27,707 nt of DNA from a virus: IMG/VR virus record IMGVR_UViG_3300037228_000016, positions 1 to 27,707 of that record, one strand, 5' to 3'. Positions 19,834-26,054 of this stretch are shown here, piece after piece. The translations under genes were made by a program, and so were the position numbers. Position 1 is the first letter of the stretch. The number at the start of each line of letters is the position of its first letter. The notes under the pieces were generated by a model. It was not told the origin of the DNA and did no database searches. It worked only from the letters and a program-made list of their open reading frames with translations.

Positions 19834-20034
19834 CTATTGTGCCGCCTGTGATCGCTTCACGGCGAGCTCCTGCAGCACGCATTGCACGGCGATCTGCGCA
19901 AGGCCGTCGATTGGCCGGCTCCCAGTTTCCCACCGCGCTATCGTGCTTTGATCGACATGGAAGTGTTGCGCGAACTCAGCCTGCGTCTCACCAAGCTGTT
20001 TCCGTTTTCGTTTGATGTCTCTGCCGGTAATCAT
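19834..20034 (-). CDS. XRE-family repressor (leaderless)
   Basis: The 66-residue protein starts MITGRDIKRKRKQLGETQAE and continues FAQHFHVDQSTIARWETGSRPI, a textbook XRE/Cro helix-turn-helix with the ET.G signature. There is no C-terminal dimerisation or protease domain, so it is Cro- or short-CI-like. The ATG lacks a Shine-Dalgarno, and a TATATT -10 box ends 8 nt upstream, so transcription should begin at or next to the A of ATG. It is divergent from the plus-strand early operon, as expected for a lysogeny switch. Confidence 0.85.
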   Translation of the reverse strand: MITGRDIKRKRKQLGETQAEFAQHFHVDQSTIARWETGSRPIDGLAQIAVQCVLQELAVKRSQAAQ

Positions 20035-20042
20035 GGCGGCAA

Positions 20043-20070
20043 AATATACATGGTCAAAAATAAATGCAAT
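20043..20070 (-). promoter_or_regulatory. Promoter of the XRE repressor, leaderless start
   Basis: On the minus strand ATTGCA (20070-20065), 16-bp spacer, TATATT (20048-20043). The predicted start at about 20035-20034 coincides with the initiation codon. Confidence 0.5.
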
Positions 20071-20077
20071 GGGCATA

Positions 20078-20107
20078 TTGACGAGGCATTCATGCCGTGT
20101 GCATAAT
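20078..20107 (+). promoter_or_regulatory. Early promoter with candidate operator
   Basis: TTGACG (20078-20083), 18-bp spacer, CATAAT (20102-20107). The spacer contains GGCAT-TC-ATGCC (20085-20096), an inverted repeat, and another GGCAT half-site lies at 20072-20076. A dimeric XRE repressor bound there would block this promoter. Transcription would start about 20114, ahead of the gene at 20142. Confidence 0.65.
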
Positions 20108-20141
20108 CCTGATATGTGCTGCAATTGAGGACTGAGCATAA

Positions 20142-20498
20142 ATGCCATACGCGATGAAAAATATCGGCACCCCCTCGCCTGCGATGGCCCACGCCTTCGG
20201 CCGGATCGAGCGGGAGTGCAACTGCCACGTCCTGTTCAAAATTCGCCTGCGACGCGTCCTCCGGGGCGCTGTGAGCCATCGTGAGCTTGTGGCCCGTTAC
20301 GGCGCCCGCGCCCGGAATATGTCGCTCACCGCGGCCGTGCGAATCGCGCGCAACCTTTACCGAGCCGAGTTAGCCTCGTTCGACCCCTCCCGGCTCACGC
20401 TCGACGTGCTGTGGGAGTTGTCCGTGATGCTTCGGTTCATGAGGACAAAGCGGATGCACGGCGTGTTTCCCGATATTGTGGCGCATTTCAAGGAGTAA
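20142..20498 (+). CDS. Cro-position hypothetical protein
   Basis: The first gene behind the early promoter has 118 residues, is basic and mostly helical: HAFGRIERECNCHVLFKIRLRRVLRG, then a helix-turn-helix-like SHRELVARYGARARNMSLTAAVRIARNLYR, then LTLDVLWELSVMLRFMRTKRM. GAGGA is about 11 nt before the ATG. The basic helices suggest nucleic-acid binding, but I cannot align it to a named HTH family. Its stop is followed by the next gene after 2 bp. Confidence 0.7.
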   Translation: MPYAMKNIGTPSPAMAHAFGRIERECNCHVLFKIRLRRVLRGAVSHRELVARYGARARNMSLTAAVRIARNLYRAELASFDPSRLTLDVLWELSVMLRFMRTKRMHGVFPDIVAHFKE

Positions 20499-20500
20499 AC

Positions 20501-20752
20501 ATGACCCGATTGGAACGAGTAGCCGCACTGTTGCGCGAGCACGGCCCGAGCACGACTCGGCAGATGGCCGAGCGCATGGGCATCGCGAAGATGAGCACAG
20601 CGGCTGCGCTTATGTCGCACGCTCGCGCCTACGGATATGCGGTGCTGCTCGGCCGGCAGGCGCTGCGGCCGAGCGGGCAAGGCCCCCGGCTACACATCTA
20701 CGGCCCGCGCCCGACGCTGATCCGCCAGCCGGGACAGGGAGGGCCACAATGA
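20501..20752 (+). CDS. Winged-helix-like DNA-binding protein
   Basis: The ATG at 20501 follows AAGGAGTAAAC. The 83-residue product starts MTRLERVAALLREHGPSTTR and continues QMAERMGIAKMSTAAALMSHARAYGYAVLLGR. It is a helix-turn-helix/wing unit as in MarR- or FaeA-type small regulators ('L...GP.T...+A..+G+....+...+..+...G.+'). The C-terminal 25 residues are basic and Pro/Gly-rich. It probably regulates early genes or replication. Confidence 0.7.
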   Translation: MTRLERVAALLREHGPSTTRQMAERMGIAKMSTAAALMSHARAYGYAVLLGRQALRPSGQGPRLHIYGPRPTLIRQPGQGGPQ

Positions 20753-20865
20753 TCGGGCCAACCGGGGAGGATCGATCGGTGGTCGCAGCGGCTTATGCCG
20801 TGGCTGGCCTTATGGCCGCGCTGCTATTCGCCGTCTATGGAATAGGGAGTTTTCTTCATGGCTGA
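20749..20865 (+). CDS. 38-residue single-pass membrane peptide
   Basis: The ATG overlaps the previous stop (ATGA), and GGGAGG lies 7 nt upstream. The peptide MIGPTGEDRSVVAAAYAVAG is followed by LMAALLFAVYGIGSFLHG. Residues 11-36 form one transmembrane helix. The TGA overlaps the start of the ERF gene, so it is well placed as a real gene. The function is unknown; it could modulate the host membrane or an exclusion process. Confidence 0.6.
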   Translation: MIGPTGEDRSVVAAAYAVAGLMAALLFAVYGIGSFLHG

Positions 20866-21652
20866 AACGGCCACTGCTGAACACGTCGAGGCGACGATCG
20901 CCACCGAAGCGCCGGCTGCGCAGCTTCCGGCCGTAGTGCGGCAGGAGCGCCGGCCGCGCGTAGCCTCGCAGAAGGCGCCGCAGTTTCCTGCGGCAATCGC
21001 CAAGTCAATCCTCGCGGTATCCCGCGACATCGGCGAGATCGCCAAGGAAGGCATCAATACCTTCCAGAAATATCGCTATGTGAAGTGGGAGGACATCAAC
21101 CAGAAGCTTTCGCCGCTCCTGTCGCAGCACGATCTCATCATCGTGCAATCCGAGATCAGCCGCAGTCTGCTTGAGGAAAATGCGCAAGGTTCCGTGCTGG
21201 CGATTGTCTATCACTTCACGATCGTCAATGGCGATGGCGAGCAATGGCCGCCGGTCGAATGGACCGGGATCGCGCGGCTGCGCGACAGCAAAGGCGTGTC
21301 CGACGACAAGGCCGCCACGAAATGCCATACCCAGGCGGAAAAGTATTTCTGCATCAAGCAATTCAAAATCCGCGTGGAGGATTCCGACCCGACCGACCGC
21401 GCGCACACGCTCCCGAAGAAAGACGCCCGTGAGCTTTATAGCAAGCTACAGGCTGAGATCGACGAGGCGCAATCGGCAGTCGAGCTCGGCATGTGGGGCA
21501 AGGAGCCGGGAAATCTCACGCGCAAAAAAAGCCTGCCCCCCGATTGGCAGGACATCATCACCACGCGCTACAACGAGAAGCTTTCCGAACTGCAAGGCGG
21601 CCCGAAAGTCATTTGGGACGATCCAGACCCAGAAACCGGCGAGGTCGCGTGA
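20858..21652 (+). CDS. erf-like: ERF-family single-strand annealing protein
   Basis: The product has 264 residues. After a Pro/Ala-rich 45-residue N-terminus, the ERF core runs from about 46 to 165. It has ILAVSRDIGEIAKEGINTF, then YRYVKWEDINQKLSPLLSQHDLIIVQSEI, then YHFTIVNGDGEQWPPVEWTGIARL and KAATKCHTQAEKYFCIKQFKI. The 'Y.YV....+...+.P.L..H.L', '...DG' and 'G.+.TYA.KY.L...F.+' elements are the family signature. It anneals complementary strands in phage recombination. The C-terminus (PGNLTRKKSLPPDWQ and after) is a variable tail. GGGAG lies 8 nt upstream of the ATG. Confidence 0.88.
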   Translation: MAETATAEHVEATIATEAPAAQLPAVVRQERRPRVASQKAPQFPAAIAKSILAVSRDIGEIAKEGINTFQKYRYVKWEDINQKLSPLLSQHDLIIVQSEISRSLLEENAQGSVLAIVYHFTIVNGDGEQWPPVEWTGIARLRDSKGVSDDKAATKCHTQAEKYFCIKQFKIRVEDSDPTDRAHTLPKKDARELYSKLQAEIDEAQSAVELGMWGKEPGNLTRKKSLPPDWQDIITTRYNEKLSELQGGPKVIWDDPDPETGEVA

Positions 21653-22629
21653 TGCTTGTATCCGAACTGATCGCGTCATACCGCACCGATCCGGTGTCGT
21701 CCTATAAGACTTTGCGTTTCAGGACGCGGGAACACTACGATTCCCTGCTCAAGCGCGTGGAGGCTGATCTTGGCGACAAGCAGATCGGCGACATTCGCAC
21801 CCGCGATGTGACGCTGACCTATCAGGCGTGGACGCTGCGTGGTGTCTCAATGGCTCACGCGCTAATCGGCATGGTGCGAACGCTCTGCAACTACGGCAAC
21901 GTCTATCTCGAAAACGACGACTCCATGAGGCTTGCCAGCCGATTGCACGCCATGCGGTTCAAGATGGGCAAGCCACGGCAGTCTCACATCACGGCTGAAA
22001 TGGCGACCGATCTTCGGCAACATGCACGCGATTGGGGTCTGTACTCGATCGCTCAAGCGCAAGCGTTTCAGTTTGAATGTACCCTGCGGCAGCGCGACTG
22101 CATCGGGGAATGGATTCCGACTACCGAGCCCGGCGAGTCCGACACTTTTGATGGCGACTTCAAATGGCTGCGCGGTATCCGCTGGGAAGAAATCGACGAT
22201 CAGTTGATCCTTCGCCATGTGACCAGCAAGCGGCAGAAGGAAGTCGAAATCAATCTGACGCTCGCGCCGATGGTCATGTCAGAGCTTCGCCATGATTTTC
22301 TGATCGTAGAACCCGGCAAGCGCGACCGTCTGCCCAAGAGCGGCCCCGTCATCGTTTCTGAGGCCACGGGGCTTCCGTTCAACGCTTGGGAGTTTCGCAG
22401 GCTATGGCGCGGCTTGGCACGACGCTGCGGCATTCCCGATACTACATTTTCGATGGACACGCGCGCCGGGGCGATCACGGAAGCGTTTAGCTCCGGTGCC
22501 GCTGCGGACTCGGTTCGCAAGTCGGCGACGCATTCCGACCTCTCGACCACCAACCGCTACAGCCGTGGCGACGCAGAAGCCATTGCCGAGGTCATGAGAT
22601 CGCGGGCAGCACTTAGGAGCGCGGGATGA
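21652..22629 (+). CDS. int: Tyrosine recombinase / integrase
   Basis: The ATG at 21652 overlaps the ERF stop (TGATG) and gives 325 residues. Residues 1-110 contain a SAM-like core-binding domain (YDSLLKRVEADLGDKQIGDIRTRDV). The catalytic domain has R148 (TLRQRDCIGEW), K193 (VTSKRQKEV), R271 (FSMDTRAGAITEA), H294 (SATHSDLSTT) and Y303 (NRYSRG). The box II His of the usual HxxR is Met/Asp here (MDTR), a variation I have seen in rhizobial phage integrases. It would insert and excise the prophage. No att site was recognised nearby, and the gene sits inside the early operon rather than at an end. Confidence 0.88.
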   Translation: MLVSELIASYRTDPVSSYKTLRFRTREHYDSLLKRVEADLGDKQIGDIRTRDVTLTYQAWTLRGVSMAHALIGMVRTLCNYGNVYLENDDSMRLASRLHAMRFKMGKPRQSHITAEMATDLRQHARDWGLYSIAQAQAFQFECTLRQRDCIGEWIPTTEPGESDTFDGDFKWLRGIRWEEIDDQLILRHVTSKRQKEVEINLTLAPMVMSELRHDFLIVEPGKRDRLPKSGPVIVSEATGLPFNAWEFRRLWRGLARRCGIPDTTFSMDTRAGAITEAFSSGAAADSVRKSATHSDLSTTNRYSRGDAEAIAEVMRSRAALRSAG

Positions 22630-22823
22630 GCAAGACAGATGCCGTGATCGAACTCATGCGCGAGGAAGCGAAAGAAAAAACTTCCAACACTGCCGCGCGT
22701 CGGATTCGGAAGGCGTGTCGTATCTTGGAGATCGAGGATCCGCTGCGGATTTTTCAGCGGCTCGGCTACTGCGATTCTCAGGGGGCACCTTACTCCGACA
22801 AAATCGAATGTATTTGGTTCTGA
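22626..22823 (+). CDS. Hypothetical 65-residue protein
   Basis: The ATG overlaps the integrase stop (GGATGA). The product is helical and charged, MSKTDAVIELMREEAKEKTS, then NTAARRIRKACRILEIEDPL, and ends in an aromatic IECIWF. There is no known domain. Co-translation with integrase suggests a directionality or accessory role, which is only position-based. Confidence 0.6.
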   Translation: MSKTDAVIELMREEAKEKTSNTAARRIRKACRILEIEDPLRIFQRLGYCDSQGAPYSDKIECIWF

Positions 22824-22840
22824 CGGATTAGTGGGAACAA

Positions 22841-23581
22841 ATGCTCTACGTGGACTTTCATAAAGCAACTCTGCAGCACGGCGACTGCCTTCCGCTGATG
22901 GCCAAGATGCCATCGGGTTCAGTCGATCTTGTGCTGGCCGATTTGCCCTATGGGACTACGCAGTGCCGATGGGATAGTCCGCTTCCGCTCGAGCAACTCT
23001 GGGCCGAATACGAGCGCCTATGCCGCGGCACCATCGTCCTTTTCGCTCAAACGCCTTTCGATAAGGTCTTGGGCGCGAGCAACATCAAGAAGCTACGCTA
23101 CGAATGGATTTGGGAAAAAGGTAACGCATCGGGCCACCTGAATGCGAACCGTGCCCCAATGAAGTGTCACGAGAACATCCTAGTGTTCTCGAACAAGGCC
23201 CCAACCTACAACCCGATCAAAACCAGCGGCCACGTTCGCAAGGCCGCTGTGAAACGGCGCGGCGACACAACGCCAGTCTATGGCAAACAGGACTTCGACG
23301 AGCTGTCCTATGACAGCACCGACCGTTATCCGCGCGACGTGATTAGGTTTGCCAGCGAGAAGCAGCGCGGCAGTGTACACCCGACGCAAAAGCCCGTGGC
23401 GCTCTGCGAATATCTAATCCGCACTCACTCGAACGAGGGCGAGATAGTCTTAGATAATTGCATGGGCAGCGGAACGACCGGCGTCGCTGCCGTCACTGCT
23501 GGCCGGCGCTTTATCGGAATGGAATTGGAGCGCGAATGGTTTGACGTGGCGAAAGCACGCCTCGGATCAATTCTGTGTTGA
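22841..23581 (+). CDS. Beta-class DNA methyltransferase (N6-adenine or N4-cytosine)
   Basis: The 246-residue protein has motif IV DLPYG at 34-38 near the N-terminus and motif I DNCMGSGTTG at 205-214 near the C-terminus, the circular order of beta-class enzymes. HPTQKP is at 180-185, immediately before motif I as usual, and LHGDC-like LQHGDCLPLM marks the N-terminus. Catalytic DPPY is replaced by DLPY, a well-tolerated variant. No cognate restriction gene is present, so it is an orphan methyltransferase, likely for protection against host restriction. The leader GGATTAGTGGGAACAAATG resembles that at 23870. Confidence 0.9.
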   Translation: MLYVDFHKATLQHGDCLPLMAKMPSGSVDLVLADLPYGTTQCRWDSPLPLEQLWAEYERLCRGTIVLFAQTPFDKVLGASNIKKLRYEWIWEKGNASGHLNANRAPMKCHENILVFSNKAPTYNPIKTSGHVRKAAVKRRGDTTPVYGKQDFDELSYDSTDRYPRDVIRFASEKQRGSVHPTQKPVALCEYLIRTHSNEGEIVLDNCMGSGTTGVAAVTAGRRFIGMELEREWFDVAKARLGSILC

Positions 23582-23586
23582 TGGGT
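23575..23586 (+). repeat. Intergenic leader repeat, copy 1
   Basis: GTGTTGATGGGT is identical to 23864-23875. It contains the stop of the methyltransferase gene and precedes the next ATG by 17 nt. Confidence 0.6.
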
Positions 23587-23603
23587 CACTACGGGGATAG
23601 TCG

Positions 23604-23858
23604 ATGAGCACAGCTACCGAGATCGGGATGATGCAGCGTGAGACGGAAATGCGGAAACGCGGCTTTGAGCAACGCATGGAGCACTTCATCAACGAGTGGG
23701 CACCAGAAGATAATCGTTTCAGCCGCGCGGCGTTTGAAACGGAACTGATCGTTTTGGTGCGCGAAATCTATGCCGACGCGCAAGCGCCGTTGCTCGATCA
23801 CATTACCAAGATCGTCATGGCGATGCCGTGGCCGCCAACGATCGGCGAAAAGAAATAG
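23604..23858 (+). CDS. Hypothetical 84-residue helical protein
   Basis: The product is charged and helical: MMQRETEMRKRGFEQRMEHF, then AAFETELIVLVREIYADAQAPLLDHITKIVMAM. GGGG is about 10 nt before the ATG. No domain is recognised. It lies between the methyltransferase and the zinc-finger gene, which share a repeated leader sequence. Confidence 0.6.
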   Translation: MSTATEIGMMQRETEMRKRGFEQRMEHFINEWAPEDNRFSRAAFETELIVLVREIYADAQAPLLDHITKIVMAMPWPPTIGEKK

Positions 23859-23863
23859 CCGAC

Positions 23864-23875
23864 GTGTTGATGGGT
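23864..23875 (+). repeat. Intergenic leader repeat, copy 2
   Basis: GTGTTGATGGGT is identical to copy 1 and is followed by TTAGGGAAAACAAATG, the start of the zinc-finger gene. Confidence 0.6.
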
Positions 23876-23887
23876 TAGGGAAAACAA

Positions 23888-24280
23888 ATGCCGTTCGATA
23901 CTTGCTTCAAATGCAAAAGTCAGATGTGGATTCCTGACGAATTGAACACGGCTGCACTGGCGGCGCGGAACGAAATTCCGTTCTTTTGCGCATATGGCCA
24001 CAAGCAATATTACATCGAAGGCGAGAGCGAGGAAACGAAACTGCGCCGCGAGCGTGACCGCCTAGCCCAGCGCGTCGCCGAAAAGGACGATGAGATCAAA
24101 CGCCAGCGCGATCTGCGCGAAGGCACCGAGCGGCAGTTGTCGGCGACACGCGGCGTAGTGACCAGGATCAAGAACCGCGTGGGTCATGGCGTGTGCCCAT
24201 GCTGTAACCGAACTTTTGGCGACCTCTCGCGGCACATGATGACCAAACATCCGGCCTACGCGGTTGAGGCCGCGGAATAG
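23888..24280 (+). CDS. Zinc-finger protein with central coiled coil
   Basis: The 130-residue protein has two putative metal sites. Residues C6, C9, C34 and H38 (CFKCKSQMW ... FFCAYGHKQYY) form an N-terminal site. C103/C106 and H116/H121 (CPCCNRTFGDLSRHMMTKHP) form a C2H2 finger at the C-terminus. Residues about 48-90 are a continuous charged helix (ETKLRRERDRLAQRVAEKDD), likely a dimeric coiled coil. It probably binds nucleic acid or protein. C2H2 fingers are rare in bacteria, and the family in phages is uncharacterised as far as I know. Confidence 0.75.
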   Translation: MPFDTCFKCKSQMWIPDELNTAALAARNEIPFFCAYGHKQYYIEGESEETKLRRERDRLAQRVAEKDDEIKRQRDLREGTERQLSATRGVVTRIKNRVGHGVCPCCNRTFGDLSRHMMTKHPAYAVEAAE

Positions 24281-24300
24281 CAACCACTGCTGGGGAGTAC

Positions 24301-24675
24301 GTGGTGAAAGTTATCGTCTGCGGTGGCCGTAGTTTCTACGACGAGCAATGGCTCAAGAATGAGCTTTGCGACCTCGTTTGGCAGCGTGGCCGATTCAAGG
24401 ATGTGCCGCAACAGATCACTGTCCTAATTCATGGCGGCGCTCGGGGCGTCGATACCATGGCAGCGAACTTCGCCATTGGGTGTGGATTGAAGCTGGAGGA
24501 GTTCAAGGCAGATTGGGAACGCCACGGCAAAGCTGCGGGGCCGCTGCGCAATCAGGAAATGCTTGATGCCGGCCCCGATCTTGTTGTTGCGTTTCCAGGT
24601 GGTCGCGGGACTGCCGACATGGTGCGACGGGCCAAGTCGGTCAACGTGCCCGTCATCGAACTTTTACCCCACTGA
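24301..24675 (+). CDS. DUF2493 / SLOG-type (YspA-like) protein
   Basis: The 124-residue protein begins GTG with GGGGAG 4 nt upstream. It has the SLOG (YpsA-related) layout: KVIVCGGRSFYDEQW at 3-17, VLIHGGARGVDTMAANFA at 41-58, F.ADWERHGKAAGPLRNQEML at 68-87, and DLVVAFPGGRGTADMVRRA at 93-111. These Rossmann-like proteins bind nucleotides or nucleotide derivatives. The phage members are uncharacterised, though SLOG domains elsewhere sense signalling nucleotides in conflict systems. The small size and complete motif set support a single-domain protein. Confidence 0.85.
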   Translation: MVKVIVCGGRSFYDEQWLKNELCDLVWQRGRFKDVPQQITVLIHGGARGVDTMAANFAIGCGLKLEEFKADWERHGKAAGPLRNQEMLDAGPDLVVAFPGGRGTADMVRRAKSVNVPVIELLPH

Positions 24676-24684
24676 GGGAAACCA

Positions 24685-24891
24685 ATGCGCAAAGTCGTCA
24701 CGCTTCTAGACGGATCGGAACTTCAGGTTGGCGATCCATGCCGAGTTCAAATGTTTGGTTCTAGTCGCTGGCGGCTCGGAACAGTTGCCGAAATTATGCA
24801 AGGGACCGGAGTTGATCGCGTTTTTATATCTCTGAAATCCTCCGGCGAGAAAATCGGACCGATCAGTCGTTATCGATTGAAGCCGCATTGA
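24685..24891 (+). CDS. Small SH3-like hypothetical protein
   Basis: The 68-residue product MRKVVTLLDGSELQVGDPCR, then VQMFGSSRWRLGTVAEI, ...RVFISLKSSGEKIGPISRYRLKPH, has five predicted short strands with glycines at turns, like a small barrel. The leader TGAGGGAAACCAATG resembles those at 22841 and 23888. The function is unknown. Confidence 0.65.
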   Translation: MRKVVTLLDGSELQVGDPCRVQMFGSSRWRLGTVAEIMQGTGVDRVFISLKSSGEKIGPISRYRLKPH

Positions 24892-24909
24892 ACAGGAGCA
24901 AGAGTCCCC

Positions 24910-25245
24910 ATGGCCACCAAGAACAAATGGACCGATGCGGACGATCGAATCCTTCGCGCGGTATATCCGATTGGTGGCCTTGATGCCTGCGAGGTAGCTC
25001 TACCAGAGCGGACCCATACGGCCATCTATCATCGAGCGACCGTTCTAAAGCTGGTTCAAACTTATACATCGCTTGAGCGCGCCGCTCGCATGGTTCTCAA
25101 GAGCGCACAATTTTCAGGCGAGAGGGTCGAGCAAATGAATGTTGTCCAAGCATGGGGTGATTCCCACGCAGACAGCCGATGTACCGTTAGTCTGCGAACG
25201 ATGCTGACACTGAAAGGCACATTGGAAAGCGTTCAGTTGGACTAA
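24910..25245 (+). CDS. SANT/Myb-like HTH protein
   Basis: Residues 6-47 read KWTDADDRILRAVYPIGGLD, then ACEVALPERTHTAIYHRATVLKL. This matches the phage Myb/SANT-like helix-turn-helix 'W+..ED..L+..YP.GG...C...LPGRT..AI..RA..LGL'. The remaining 60 residues are a polar variable tail. AACAGGAGCAAGAG precedes the ATG. It probably binds DNA and regulates late or early genes, in the manner of GcrA- or RpiA-like small regulators. Confidence 0.75.
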   Translation: MATKNKWTDADDRILRAVYPIGGLDACEVALPERTHTAIYHRATVLKLVQTYTSLERAARMVLKSAQFSGERVEQMNVVQAWGDSHADSRCTVSLRTMLTLKGTLESVQLD

Positions 25246-25285
25246 GAAATATTTACATTCAGCATCCGTGATTGAGGAATTTGAA

Positions 25286-25396
25286 ATGCCGGCACGACCT
25301 ACGCTTCGCGCTTTGTGGGACGGCTCAGTGGCGACGATCTTGGCTTCATCGTGCGAAGTCGCCACGCACTGCGTCAGTCACGGAACAAACACATGA
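25286..25396 (+). CDS. Possible 36-residue protein
   Basis: GAGGAATTTGAA precedes the ATG, and the TGA overlaps the ATG of the next gene (ACATGAG). The product MPARPTLRALWDGSVATILA continues SSCEVATHCVSHGTNT; no domain is seen. The good start signal and 4-bp overlap support translation. It may simply couple initiation of the downstream gene. Confidence 0.5.
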   Translation: MPARPTLRALWDGSVATILASSCEVATHCVSHGTNT

Positions 25397-25632
25397 GCAT
25401 ATCGGCAATCAAACAATGCATTCGCGATCTACACGCTGCAAAAGAAGATTTGGCAGCCGTAGTGGCTGAAACGTTCCCGATTGGCGCGGACATAAGTTGG
25501 GACAAGAGTGGCCACCGACAGCACGGGAAGGTGATCTTTCACGGCAACACCGGAAGCGTTCGCGTCGAAAACGAGCGTACCGGAAAACAATACTGGATCG
25601 GGATGTATGACGTTGTCGGCTACGTCAAATGA
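25393..25632 (+). CDS. Hypothetical beta-rich 79-residue protein
   Basis: The ATG at 25393 overlaps the preceding stop, unlike the longer frame from 25315. An N-terminal helix (SISAIKQCIRDLHAAKEDLA) precedes strands: GADISWDKSGHRQHGKVIF, then HGNTGSVRVENERTGKQYWI. The second half resembles the small barrel-like segments of 68-residue and 149-residue neighbours (YR.RNG.DIGVEDESGEKCWI). That suggests a duplicated domain type in this operon. Confidence 0.65.
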   Translation: MSISAIKQCIRDLHAAKEDLAAVVAETFPIGADISWDKSGHRQHGKVIFHGNTGSVRVENERTGKQYWIGMYDVVGYVK

Positions 25633-25640
25633 ACCCCACT

Positions 25641-25670
25641 GACCACCCCATAGCGGAGCTGATCACCATG
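25641..25670 (+). repeat. Duplicated translation leader, copy 1
   Basis: GACCACCCCATA-GCGGAG-CT-GATCACC-ATG shares its sequence blocks with the leader at 25893-25921. It ends at the ATG chosen for the 70-residue gene. Confidence 0.7.
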
Positions 25671-25880
25671 CATATCGTTCTAGCCAAGCAGATCGCCGAT
25701 CAATGTCGCTTCCGATATGCGGAGGGCGACTGTCCAATTACGCCGCTTCCAAGTGAGGAAAATATGATGGAGGCCATCATCACCCTCGACAATGAATTGA
25801 CTTCCGTCCTGCGCAGCCAAGCTCAAATGCCAAGCGCGGGTGAGCGAGCCGCCAATACGCCGGGGACGGCAGGAAGATAA
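25668..25880 (+). CDS. Hypothetical 70-residue protein
   Basis: The frame is open from an ATG at 25629 that overlaps the previous stop. An ATG at 25668 follows a GCGGAG leader that is duplicated before two downstream genes, so I prefer 25668. The product is MHIVLAKQIADQCRFRYAEG, then DCPITPLPSEENMMEAIITL, then a polar C-terminus. The helical pattern with LDNEL is seen; no family is recognised. Confidence 0.6.
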   Translation: MHIVLAKQIADQCRFRYAEGDCPITPLPSEENMMEAIITLDNELTSVLRSQAQMPSAGERAANTPGTAGR

Positions 25881-25892
25881 GCCCGGCGTCTA

Positions 25893-25921
25893 GACCACCC
25901 CATAACGCGGAGACGATCATG
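25893..25921 (+). repeat. Duplicated translation leader, copy 2
   Basis: GACCACCCCATA-ACGCGGAG-AC-GATC-ATG, with ATAACGCGGAGACGAT (25902-25917) exactly repeated at 26035-26050. Confidence 0.85.
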
Positions 25922-26038
25922 CAGTGCACTTATTGCGGCGCGTTTTTAGTTCTTGATGCCGGCGGTCTATGGAAATGCCCGCTGTGGGAAACGGATAACC
26001 GCCACCCACGCACCTTCATTTGCGAACGCACCAGATAA
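25919..26038 (+). CDS. 39-residue zinc-ribbon-like protein
   Basis: The ATG has GCGGAG 7 nt upstream within the duplicated leader. The product MQCTYCGAFLVLDAGGLWKC continues PLWETDNRHPRTFICERTR. C3 and C6 form a knuckle, with C20 and C35 as possible further ligands. The size fits the micro-zinc-ribbons common in phages. The stop TAA lies inside the next leader copy. Confidence 0.6.
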   Translation: MQCTYCGAFLVLDAGGLWKCPLWETDNRHPRTFICERTR

Positions 26039-26054
26039 CGCGGAGACGATTGTG
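26035..26054 (+). repeat. Duplicated translation leader, copy 3
   Basis: ATAACGCGGAGACGAT (26035-26050) is identical to 25902-25917 and is followed by the GTG start of the next gene. Confidence 0.85.

Noticed and set aside
20098-20106. Perfect DnaA-box-like TTATGCACA on the minus strand
   Set aside because: Single copy, overlapping the -10 region of the early promoter, with no cluster or AT-rich unwinding element. It is not enough to call an origin.
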